From Clostridiales bacterium (GTDB lineage: Bacteria > Bacillota > Clostridia > Christensenellales > UMGS416): a stretch of 8,148 nucleotides of DNA. Numbering within the stretch: position 1 is the first letter of the stretch; every line of letters begins with the position of its first letter. The DNA lies in assembly GCA_012515725.1 (NCBI GenBank), contig JAAYXU010000071.1, positions 1-8,148 of the forward strand, written 5' to 3'. A program made the position numbers and the translations under genes. Positions 1 through 5,805 of this stretch are shown here, in pieces. The notes beneath the pieces are model-generated. The model searched no databases. It was not told the origin of the DNA and saw only the letters and a program-made list of their open reading frames with translations.

Positions 1-281
1 AAGCGGGGCTGTATGTAAAGTCGGTAATATCGCATTTCGGCATCTCGGAAAGCCGTCTGCAGGCCATCTTCCGCAAACTAACGCACAAGAGTTTTTTCGA
101 GTATGTCGAAAGCCAGCGGATGGAGCTGGCCGAGCGGCTGGTCTGCCACACCCACCATCCGATCACCGACATCGTGGCCGAGTGCGGCTATACGACCCTC
201 AATTCATTTTACAAGGCGTTCCGCCGCAATTTTGGCGTGTCGCCCAGCACAATGCGCAAAAAGGCGAGCCGGGGGCTTTAA
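1..281 (+). CDS. AraC-family transcriptional regulator, C-terminal DNA-binding domain (5' partial)
   Basis: The reading frame is open from base 3 to a TAA at 279-281 and gives 92 residues; the start lies left of the window. The residues cover both helix-turn-helix units of an AraC/XylS DNA-binding domain: the first around SVISHFGISESRLQAIFRK, then the linking helix (EYVESQRMELAERL), then the second unit around ITDIVAECGYTTLNSFYKAF, followed by the family-typical GVSPSTMRK. The N-terminal sensing domain is missing, so the ligand is unknown. It converges on the fucosidase gene across 40 bp. AraC-family proteins often control neighbouring sugar genes, so regulation of the fucosidase/dehydrogenase pair is possible, but that is inference. 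The protein ends shortly after the second HTH, as expected for the family. Confidence 0.93.
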   Translation, partial: AGLYVKSVISHFGISESRLQAIFRKLTHKSFFEYVESQRMELAERLVCHTHHPITDIVAECGYTTLNSFYKAFRRNFGVSPSTMRKKASRGL

Positions 282-282
282 A

Positions 283-294
283 AGGCGATCGCCT
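283..294. repeat. 12-bp perfect palindrome between convergent genes (weak terminator candidate)
   Basis: AGGCGATCGCCT is its own reverse complement and sits in the 40-bp gap between the two convergent stop codons. Read on the minus strand it is followed by TTTT, and on the plus strand it is preceded by AAAA, which would suit a bidirectional terminator. As a hairpin it can form only about four base pairs around a GATC loop, so intrinsic termination here would be weak. No better terminator is visible in the gap. Confidence 0.3.
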
Positions 295-321
295 CGTCGA
301 TGAGCGTTATCCGGCAGCGTT

Positions 322-2076
322 TTATTCGGTTTCCTCCTCAAATACGAGACTGACGCATTCGAGCGATACCGGCTCGTCCTCCGCGCAGTCAGCGCACCGG
401 AGCACAAACCGCTTCGGTCCCGCCGAAAGCGCGAGCGGCTCGGCGGCCTCCGCGCTCCCGCTGTCGATGAGCTGTGACCACTGCGCGCGCGCCTCCCGCG
501 CGCCGTCCGCGGCATACACCGCAAGCTCCAGCCTGCGTGGCGCGGGAGCGGGCTCCGCGTTGTAGCGTATCGGCGTTGCGATACGGGCACGATAGACGCC
601 GGGCCGGGTCAGCGCCGCCTCCCATACCAGGCTGACGCCGGGATCCTTCCAGTTAATGAGAGCGCCCGAGCCCTCCAGCGCCATGTGCGCGGGACGCATA
701 TACCGATCCCCGAGCCCATGGCGGGGGATTGGCTGCGGCGCTCCATGCTTCAGGGCGGCCGCGCCGTGCGGATACAGCGAAAGCACGCCGTCCTGATCGG
801 TGATCACATCAGAAAAAACCGGCGGACCGGCAAGCTCCACGCGGTATGCGGGACGGTAAGCGTCCGACACCGGAAGCGCGATACTAAGCGACGGTATGCC
901 GTCCGCGTCGCTGTGCGAAAAGTCCACCGCGCCGCCGCCGCGAAGATCCGTCACCGCCTTGACCTTTGTTACAAGTCCGTTCACAACCAGCGGAGTTTTC
1001 GCGCCATCGTTCATGAAGAAATACAGGCGGCTGCCCTTTGAGGTGACCGATCCCCACGGGAATTCGTACGGGGACGGATTGCCGCGTGTTTCCTCAAGCG
1101 CTTCTGCGCATCCGGCCGTCCAGGAGCCTACCTGCGAGAGTATCCGCTCGGTTTCCTCCGGGATGGAGCCGTCGCCGCGCGGGCCGATATTCAAAAGGAA
1201 ATTCACGTTCCTTGCGGCCAGCCGGATACGCTTGTCGATGATATCGCGGCTGTCCTTCCAGTGATGGTCGTAATGCTTGTAGCCCCATGTGTCGTTGAGC
1301 GTGACGGGCGACTCGGTGGGAAACGTGAGCGGCATGACGGGAAGCTGGTTGTCGCCGAGACTCCGGTAGTCGCCCATGCCGTTGCCGATGCGCGAATTGA
1401 CAAGGCAGCGGGGCTGGAGCGTCTTGACATGCCGGTACAGGCGCTCCGACTGCTCGGCGGATATCGTCCGGGGCGTGTCGAACCACATGAGAAATATGTC
1501 GCCGTAGCGCGTCAGCAGCTCTGTGACCTGGGGCAGCACCTTGCGGGAGAAGTATTCCTCGAAATCCTTGCCCGCGCTGTAGGGGAAGTCCCATATATTG
1601 GCCCAGGGGCGGCGGGCGGGCAGATACGCCGGGTCGTCCCAGCCTCCGGCGTTGCGCTCATGCCAGTCGAGCGCCTGCGAGTAGTACAGGCCGAATTTCA
1701 TATCGTGCCTGCGGCAGGCATACGAGAGCTCCGCGATAATGTCCCGCCCGAACGGCGTCGCGTCCACGACATTGTAGGGATCGGCGTCGGACTTAAAGAG
1801 CGCGAACCCCTCATGGTGCTTGCTGGTGATGACCAGATAGCGCATTCCCGCGGCCCGCGCCATACGGACGATCGCGTCGGCGTCGAACTTCGTCGGGTTG
1901 AAGCGGGCGGCCAGCTTTTCGTATTCGGCGATCGGTATCCTGTGGTACGACATGATCCACTCGCCGATGTCGTCCATGCGCTGACCCTGCCATTCCCCGG
2001 CGAGCAGGCTGTAGAGCCCCCAGTGTATGAACATCCCAAACCGCGCGTCGTAAAACTCCTCGATGGCTTCCTTCAT
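322..2076 (-). CDS. GH29 alpha-L-fucosidase with extra C-terminal domain
   Basis: A 584-residue protein likely to release terminal L-fucose from glycans by the retaining GH29 mechanism. The (beta/alpha)8 catalytic domain spans about residues 5-330. It opens with FGMFIHWGLYS (residues 13-23), then SKHHEGF (85-91) and the MWFD segment, whose Asp200 is in the place of the family nucleophile. Glu255, in TESPVTLNDTWGY, aligns with the WETCMTIN-type segment and may be the acid/base; that assignment is inference. NFLLNIGPRGDG (292-303) is also typical. A beta-sandwich follows to about 415, then roughly 165 more residues whose pattern looks like a carbohydrate-binding module. There is no signal peptide, so it should act inside the cell on imported oligosaccharides. 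The ATG at 2076 has AGGGGAGG eight bases upstream. The gene starts 24 bp after the dehydrogenase stop and is probably co-transcribed with it. Confidence 0.93.
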   Translation of the reverse strand: MKEAIEEFYDARFGMFIHWGLYSLLAGEWQGQRMDDIGEWIMSYHRIPIAEYEKLAARFNPTKFDADAIVRMARAAGMRYLVITSKHHEGFALFKSDADPYNVVDATPFGRDIIAELSYACRRHDMKFGLYYSQALDWHERNAGGWDDPAYLPARRPWANIWDFPYSAGKDFEEYFSRKVLPQVTELLTRYGDIFLMWFDTPRTISAEQSERLYRHVKTLQPRCLVNSRIGNGMGDYRSLGDNQLPVMPLTFPTESPVTLNDTWGYKHYDHHWKDSRDIIDKRIRLAARNVNFLLNIGPRGDGSIPEETERILSQVGSWTAGCAEALEETRGNPSPYEFPWGSVTSKGSRLYFFMNDGAKTPLVVNGLVTKVKAVTDLRGGGAVDFSHSDADGIPSLSIALPVSDAYRPAYRVELAGPPVFSDVITDQDGVLSLYPHGAAALKHGAPQPIPRHGLGDRYMRPAHMALEGSGALINWKDPGVSLVWEAALTRPGVYRARIATPIRYNAEPAPAPRRLELAVYAADGAREARAQWSQLIDSGSAEAAEPLALSAGPKRFVLRCADCAEDEPVSLECVSLVFEEETE

Positions 2077-2100
2077 ACGCTCATCCTCCCCTTTTGTTGT

Positions 2101-2859
2101 CTATCGCACCAGATACCCGCCGTCCACCGGTATGACCGCGCCCGTTACGTAGTCGGATGCGGACGAGGCCAGGAACACGGCCGCGCCCGCCATGTCTTCG
2201 GGCAACCCCCAGCGCCCGGCCGGTATGCGCGCCATGATCTGCGCGTTGCGAGCGGCGTCGTCGATGAGCGCTGTGTTCATATCGGTCGCCATGTACCCGG
2301 GAGCGATCGCGTTGACCTGTACGCCCCGCCCGGCCCATTCGTTCGAAAGCGTTTTTGTAAGCTGCACGACTCCGCCCTTGCTTGCCGCGTAGGCCGGGAT
2401 ATTGAGTCCGCCGAAAAAACTGCCCATCGAGGCGATGTTGATGATCTTGCCGTGACCCTGCTCGAGCATGATGCGCCCGGCCATCTGGCACAGCGCGAAT
2501 ACCGACGTCAGGTTGGTTTCAAGCACGTCGTCCCAGTCCTCTATCGCAAAGCGCTCGCTGGGACTGCGGCGCTGTATGCCCGCGTTGTTGACCAGTATGT
2601 CGACGCCGCCCAGCCATTCCACGGCCTCCCCGAACATGCGCCGCGCTTCGTCACGGTCCGAAAGGTCGCCCAGCACCGCGCGAACCGGCGCGCCCGACGC
2701 GCCGATGCGCCCGGCCACTTCACTGTTCTCAGCCCTGCGCCCCAGGATTGCCACCGCGGCGCCCGCGTCGTGCAGCCCCTGCGTGATGCCAAGGCCCAGC
2801 CCCCGGCCACCCCCTGTGACGATTGCGCGGCGGCCTGTGAGATCAAAAAGAGTACTCAT
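2101..2859 (-). CDS. kduD: Short-chain dehydrogenase, KduD-like (2-dehydro-3-deoxy-D-gluconate 5-dehydrogenase family)
   Basis: A 252-residue classical SDR, the normal length. It shows the Rossmann nucleotide motif TGGGRGLG (15-22), NNAG (91-94), Asn116, and a catalytic Ser144, Tyr157, Lys161 set (NIAS..., YAASK). It ends in the family-typical PVDGGYLVR. The stretch NAIAPGYMATDMNTAL and then RIPAGRWGLPEDMAGAAVFL closely follow E. coli KduD as I remember it, as does the opening FDLTG. KduD oxidises or reduces the C5 position in the pathway from unsaturated uronates to 2-keto-3-deoxygluconate. Because it sits directly before a fucosidase, it could instead act on a fucose-derived keto-deoxy acid or another sugar acid. 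SDR substrate calls from sequence are soft: the fold is certain, the exact substrate is not. The ATG at 2859 has AAGGAAGG (2867-2874) seven bases upstream. Confidence 0.85.
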   Translation of the reverse strand: MSTLFDLTGRRAIVTGGGRGLGLGITQGLHDAGAAVAILGRRAENSEVAGRIGASGAPVRAVLGDLSDRDEARRMFGEAVEWLGGVDILVNNAGIQRRSPSERFAIEDWDDVLETNLTSVFALCQMAGRIMLEQGHGKIINIASMGSFFGGLNIPAYAASKGGVVQLTKTLSNEWAGRGVQVNAIAPGYMATDMNTALIDDAARNAQIMARIPAGRWGLPEDMAGAAVFLASSASDYVTGAVIPVDGGYLVR

Positions 2860-2889
2860 ATGATGCCCTTCCTTATGTGATTTACTGGT

Positions 2890-2918
2890 ATTCTACCCCA
2901 TTTACGAGCGGTGCGCAA
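2890..2918 (-). promoter_or_regulatory. Candidate sigma-A promoter for the dehydrogenase-fucosidase pair
   Basis: On the minus strand a -35-like TTGCGC (2913-2918) is separated by exactly 17 bp from a -10-like TAGAAT (2890-2895), which matches TATAAT at five of six positions. Transcription would start near 2883, leaving a leader of about 24 bases that includes the SD of the dehydrogenase gene. The -35 matches consensus only at TTG, so an activator may be needed. It is the only good -10-like site in the gap between the core row and the sugar genes. Confidence 0.45.
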
Positions 2919-2922
2919 CCGC
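2908..2922. repeat. Inverted repeat overlapping the candidate -35 (possible operator)
   Basis: GCGGT and ACCGC form perfect 5-bp arms around a 5-bp centre (GCGCA). The repeat covers the whole candidate -35 hexamer. It lies 9 bp past the stop of the dGTPase-like gene and has no following T-run, so it is a poor terminator. As a DNA dyad it could be a regulator site, but the arms are short and the region is GC-rich, so chance is quite possible. Confidence 0.25.
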
Positions 2923-2931
2923 GCGTCGCTC

Positions 2932-4044
2932 CTACTCCGCCCGCGTTCCCGGGAACGCGATAGGCTCGGGCAGCGTGACCTGGGCCATAGCATTCAGCGC
3001 GTAATTATCGGTCATGCCCGCCACATAGTCGGCGACCCACTGCGTAGGCCCGCTTTGCTCCCGCTCGTAGGCGGGCCGCATCCGCGAGAGGAACCGGGCG
3101 AATGACACGTCGAGCGGCAGACCCGGCTCGTCCGGATCGCGCTCGCACTGCGCGAGCAGATGATCGAACAGCGTCCGGACTATGCGGTCGCAGTATGCCT
3201 CGTAGCGGCGGATGCGGGGGTGGCCGTATATATGCTCGCAGTTGAATTTCCGAAGCTGGGTCAGCAGCGCGAACTTCTCGTCGGAAAAGCCCATCACGCC
3301 GCTACGCGCCGAGTTCTCGATAAGATCGATGACGAGCGTATTGATTATTTCGCCGTTGTTGCTGCCCAGCACCGCGCGTATATCGGGCGGCACGTCGGCG
3401 GGCGTTACGAACTCGGCCAGCAGCGCGTCTTCGAGATCCCGCCCCAGATAGGCGATCTTATCGGCAAAGCGGACCGCGCAGCCTTCCCATGTGGCCGGTA
3501 GGCGGCTCCTGTCGCGCTTCTCCTCGGGCAGCCGGGGCGTCTTTTCGGGCGCCAGCGTCCGCTCGAACAGCTCTCCGTTGTGGCATACGATCGCGTCGCG
3601 CACGCCCCTCGTCAGGTTCAGGCCTTCGCCGTCCCTTGCCAGGAAATCGACGACGCGCAGGCTATGAAGCTCATGGCGGAATGCGCACTGCCCGCCAAGC
3701 AGCTCCGAGAGCGTGCGCTCGCCCGAGTGGCCAAAGGGCGCGTGTCCCAGATCGTGACCCAGCCCGCCCGCGTAGGCAAGCTCGGGATCCATCGGCCAGC
3801 CCTGCGCGGCAAGGCCCCTGCACAGCGTGGCGGCGATAGTCGCCACATGCAGCACATGCTCGATGCGGGTGCACACATGGTCGTTCTCGGGCGCGAAGAA
3901 CACCTGCGTCTTGTGTTTGAGGCGGCGGAACGGCGTGCAGTGGATCATCGCGGTCTGGTCACGGAAATATGGGCCGCGGACGTCCTCCGTGCGGGGCCGC
4001 TTCCGGGCTATCAGGGCCTGCCTGTCCAGTATCTCATAGGACAT
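2932..4044 (-). CDS. dgt: dGTPase-like HD-domain dNTP triphosphohydrolase
   Basis: A 370-residue cytoplasmic HD-superfamily enzyme of the deoxyguanosinetriphosphate triphosphohydrolase family, which splits dNTPs to deoxynucleoside plus triphosphate. Family marks are RGPYFRDQTAMIHCTPFRRL near the N-terminus, RIEHVLHVATIA with metal ligand His63, GLGHDLGHAPFGHSGE with His97-Asp98, and VRFADKIAYLGRDLED with distal Asp195. It is shorter than E. coli Dgt (about 505 residues as I recall) and fits the shorter bacterial type, so dNTP preference is uncertain. The frame stays open to an ATG at 4128, but that would overlap the upstream gene; the ATG at 4044 has AAGGAGGG (4052-4059) seven bases away and begins where homology does. 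It follows the pseudouridine synthase by 40 bp and looks like the last gene of the row. Confidence 0.9.
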   Translation of the reverse strand: MSYEILDRQALIARKRPRTEDVRGPYFRDQTAMIHCTPFRRLKHKTQVFFAPENDHVCTRIEHVLHVATIAATLCRGLAAQGWPMDPELAYAGGLGHDLGHAPFGHSGERTLSELLGGQCAFRHELHSLRVVDFLARDGEGLNLTRGVRDAIVCHNGELFERTLAPEKTPRLPEEKRDRSRLPATWEGCAVRFADKIAYLGRDLEDALLAEFVTPADVPPDIRAVLGSNNGEIINTLVIDLIENSARSGVMGFSDEKFALLTQLRKFNCEHIYGHPRIRRYEAYCDRIVRTLFDHLLAQCERDPDEPGLPLDVSFARFLSRMRPAYEREQSGPTQWVADYVAGMTDNYALNAMAQVTLPEPIAFPGTRAE

Positions 4045-4051
4045 CGCGTTT

Positions 4052-4059
4052 CCCTCCTT
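4052..4059 (-). promoter_or_regulatory. Shine-Dalgarno site fixing the dGTPase start
   Basis: AAGGAGGG on the minus strand, seven bases before the ATG at 4044. Its strength and spacing argue for this start over the upstream in-frame ATG at 4128. Confidence 0.85.
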
Positions 4060-4084
4060 CGCGGGAGCGCTGCGCGGGATCTTC

Positions 4085-5023
4085 TTACGGAGCGGATCGG
4101 AGCCTGGAAAGGTGTCCGGCGAAGTCATCGGGGAGAGGCGCGGTAAATGCCATCGGCTCTCCGGTCGCCGGGTGGACGAATTCCAGCTTCGCCGCGTGCA
4201 GCAGCTGTCCGGGCAGCTCGCCGCGCCTGCGCCGCGAGCCGTATACCGGGTCGCCCACCACAGGATGCCCGATATGGGCCATATGAACCCGTATCTGGTG
4301 CGTGCGGCCGGTCGACAGGCTGACCTGGAGCAGCGTTTCCCCTATGAAGCGCTCAAGCACCTCGTAGTCACTGACCGCGCTGCGCCCGCCCTCCACCACG
4401 GCCATGCGCTTGCGGTCGGCGCTGCTGCGGCCGATGGGCGCGTCGACGCGCCCGCTGTCTGGCCCTACCCGGCCCTCTACCAGCGCCAGATAGGTACGCC
4501 CCGCCGTCTTTTCCTTTATCTGTGCGGCCAGAGCCTGGTGCGCCGCGTCGTTCTTAGCCGCGACTATGAGTCCGGTCGTATCCTTATCGATACGGTGCAC
4601 GATTCCCGGTCGCAGCGCTCCCCCTACGCCCGAGAGGTCCGCGCAATGGAAAAGAAGCGCGTTTACAAGCGTTCCTCCCGCGTGCCCCGCGCTCGGATGC
4701 ACAACCAGCCCGCGCTGCTTATTGATGACAATAAGATGCGCGTCCTCGTATACGATGTCGAGCGGTATGTCCTCAGGCACGGCCCGGGCCGGAGCGGGGT
4801 CTGGAATATCGACCTCAATAAGATCGCCCTCACGCAGCCTGAGCGCGGCGCGGGCCGCGCTGCCGCTCACCAGTACCCGGTTTTCCGCGATGAGCCTTGC
4901 CGCGCGGGAACGAGACAGACCGCACACGGCGGCCAGCGCGGTATCGAGGCGCTCTCCAGCGCGCTCAGGGCCCGTCGTGAAGGACTGTTTCACCGCCGCT
5001 ATCCCCGGTATCCTTTCCGCCAT
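4085..5023 (-). CDS. rluD: RluA/RluD-family 23S rRNA pseudouridine synthase (YlyB-like)
   Basis: A 312-residue protein with an N-terminal S4 RNA-binding domain (about 24-72, ERLDTALAAVCGLSRSRAARLI) and an RluA-type catalytic domain (about 88-305). The catalytic motif reads HRIDKDTTGLIV with Asp146; STGRTHQIRVHMAHIGHPVVGDPVYG (237-262) is also family-typical. It isomerises uridine to pseudouridine, in RluD in 23S rRNA helix 69; the exact target here is inferred. Its place directly after lspA is the same as ylyB in Bacillus subtilis. The start is not secure: the ATG at 5023 overlaps the end of lspA by 59 bases and has no clear SD, while an in-frame GTG at 4993 has a weak GGGGAT ahead of it and would overlap lspA by 29. 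Translation is probably coupled to lspA either way. Confidence 0.92.
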   Translation of the reverse strand: MAERIPGIAAVKQSFTTGPERAGERLDTALAAVCGLSRSRAARLIAENRVLVSGSAARAALRLREGDLIEVDIPDPAPARAVPEDIPLDIVYEDAHLIVINKQRGLVVHPSAGHAGGTLVNALLFHCADLSGVGGALRPGIVHRIDKDTTGLIVAAKNDAAHQALAAQIKEKTAGRTYLALVEGRVGPDSGRVDAPIGRSSADRKRMAVVEGGRSAVSDYEVLERFIGETLLQVSLSTGRTHQIRVHMAHIGHPVVGDPVYGSRRRRGELPGQLLHAAKLEFVHPATGEPMAFTAPLPDDFAGHLSRLRSAP

Positions 5024-5477
5024 GCGTATGCCGCTCGTGGATGAACAGGAGATACACGCCCAGCAGTATCGAGCCAGCTACCAGGCCCATATCCGCTACG
5101 TTGAATATCGCAAAGTCAATAAGCTTAAAATACAGGAAATCGAGCACGTACCCAAACCGTATGCGGTCGATGAGATTTCCCACAGCGCCGCCCAGTATGA
5201 GCCCCAGCGTCATGTACGCGAGCCAGTGCAGGCCGCGCCGCCTATATATGACCCATCCGGCGATAATGAGCGCCGCCGCCGCCGACAGTGCGAGAAAAAC
5301 CCACCGGAACCCCGGCAGCATGCCAAACGCCGCGCCCGTATTCTCGGTATAATGAAAGTGGAACACGCCTTCCCACAGCGGAATGTCGCCCACCGGCTTG
5401 AGCGTTCCCAGCACCCACATCTTGGTCAGCCGGTCCAGCAGCAGCACGATCGCGGCCACCGCAAATGTCAGTATCAA
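4965..5477 (-). CDS. lspA: Lipoprotein signal peptidase (signal peptidase II)
   Basis: A 170-residue integral membrane aspartyl peptidase that removes the signal peptide from prolipoproteins after diacylglycerol is attached. Four membrane segments are visible (about 2-22, 57-78, 86-105, 128-146). Conserved positions are Asp15 (LLLDRLTK), NTGAAFGM (46-53), Asn101 and Asp104 in GNLIDR, and Asp129 in FNVADM; Asp104 and Asp129 are the expected catalytic pair, and spacing matches B. subtilis LspA as I recall it. The start is a TTG at 5477 with GGGAGG seven bases before it; the open frame runs on to 5690, but that part overlaps the upstream gene and is not LspA-like. The hydrophilic tail after about 147 is charged and overlaps the next gene. 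Confidence 0.94.
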   Translation of the reverse strand: MILTFAVAAIVLLLDRLTKMWVLGTLKPVGDIPLWEGVFHFHYTENTGAAFGMLPGFRWVFLALSAAAALIIAGWVIYRRRGLHWLAYMTLGLILGGAVGNLIDRIRFGYVLDFLYFKLIDFAIFNVADMGLVAGSILLGVYLLFIHERHTHGGKDTGDSGGETVLHDGP

Positions 5478-5484
5478 TCGTCGT

Positions 5485-5490
5485 CCTCCC
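5485..5490 (-). promoter_or_regulatory. Shine-Dalgarno site selecting the TTG start of lspA
   Basis: GGGAGG on the minus strand lies seven bases before the TTG at 5477. No ATG or GTG start in frame gives an intact LspA N-terminus with its first membrane helix, so this site decides the start. Confidence 0.8.
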
Positions 5491-5500
5491 GTCCCCGCGG

Positions 5501-5743
5501 TTAGCTTCCCACCCGCTGCAGATCCACGATGCGTATGATTTCGGCAATGAACCCCCCGATGAGAGGCAGATTCCGGTACGCAAGCTGCTGCAGGAAATAG
5601 ATCACCGCCGCGCCCAGTATCGTAAACCCTATCGCGGTGCCAAAGCCGCGCATGAGCCCGGCCACCAGATTGACGCGTATCATGCGCCACGGGTGCTGCA
5701 GATAGCGTATGTATTCGCCCAGATGGCTGCGCTCCAGATTCAT
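5501..5743 (-). CDS. Small membrane protein, DUF5665-like
   Basis: An 80-residue protein of unknown function. It matches the DUF5665 pattern as I remember it: an N-terminal amphipathic stretch (HLGEYIRYLQHPWRMI, 8-22), a glycine-rich hydrophobic segment about 26-55 (VAGLMRGFGTAIGFTILGA...), then NLPLIGGFIAEIIRIVDLQ (58-76). One long or two short membrane passes are likely. It sits between divIVA and lspA, so a link with septum or envelope work is possible but only contextual. The ATG at 5743 has no good SD at the usual distance; instead the upstream region carries a short overlapping ORF and a hairpin. In-frame codons continue upstream (LERDA before the Met) and look compatible with the family, so a longer N-terminus or a non-standard start cannot be excluded. 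The stop is 23 bp before lspA. Confidence 0.8.
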   Translation of the reverse strand: MNLERSHLGEYIRYLQHPWRMIRVNLVAGLMRGFGTAIGFTILGAAVIYFLQQLAYRNLPLIGGFIAEIIRIVDLQRVGS

Positions 5744-5805
5744 CGCGTCGCGCTCAAGACGCTGTCGGCGTCGCTCGCTCCTTGAGCCAATCGGCCGCGC
5801 CGCAT
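5740..5805 (-). CDS. Possible 21-codon coupling ORF between divIVA and the DUF5665 gene
   Basis: An ATG at 5805 overlaps the divIVA stop as TGATG, and the ORF (MRRGRLAQGASDADSVLSATR) ends in a TGA that overlaps the ATG of the next gene as ATGA. The peptide has no recognisable domain and no SD of its own. The double overlap would let ribosomes finishing divIVA pass straight on to the DUF5665 gene, which lacks a proper SD. A 22-codon open stretch is easily found by chance in GC-rich DNA, so this may not be a real gene. Confidence 0.25.
   Translation of the reverse strand: MRRGRLAQGASDADSVLSATR
5752..5787 (-). promoter_or_regulatory. Predicted two-stem hairpin in the leader of the DUF5665 gene
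   Basis: On the minus strand GCTCAA (5787-5782) can pair with TTGAGC (5757-5752), and inside it GACGC (5772-5768) can pair with GCGTC (5762-5758) around a CGACA loop. The two stems stack on one side, leaving a nine-base bulge GGAGCGAGC on the other. The structure ends eight bases before the ATG at 5743. The bulge holds the only SD-like bases in the leader (AAGGAG, partly in the stem). It may control or allow initiation; no covariation evidence is available. Confidence 0.35.

Noticed and set aside
2344..2357. CcpA cre-like sequence (CGAAAGCGTTTTTG) inside the dehydrogenase gene
   Set aside because: It misses three consensus positions and lies mid-gene; a match of this quality is expected by chance.
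1261..2880. Long plus-strand open frame of 539 codons
   Set aside because: It is antisense to the fucosidase and dehydrogenase genes, has no recognisable domain, and is the usual shadow frame of GC-rich coding DNA.
2898..2931. Terminator after the dGTPase-like gene
   Set aside because: The only hairpin is a 5-bp stem with no T-run after it, so it fits a DNA dyad better than an intrinsic terminator.
4045..4128. Start of the dGTPase-like gene at 4128
   Set aside because: It would overlap the pseudouridine synthase gene and add 28 residues unlike the family, while the ATG at 4044 has a strong SD.
4112..5504. Two long plus-strand open frames opposite rluD and lspA
   Set aside because: Both are antisense to well-supported genes with clear catalytic motifs, and their translations look like low-complexity shadow sequence.
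5478..5690. N-terminal extension of lspA to an ATG at 5690
   Set aside because: The extra 71 residues overlap the DUF5665 gene, are not LspA-like, and the TTG at 5477 has a good SD and begins the first membrane helix.
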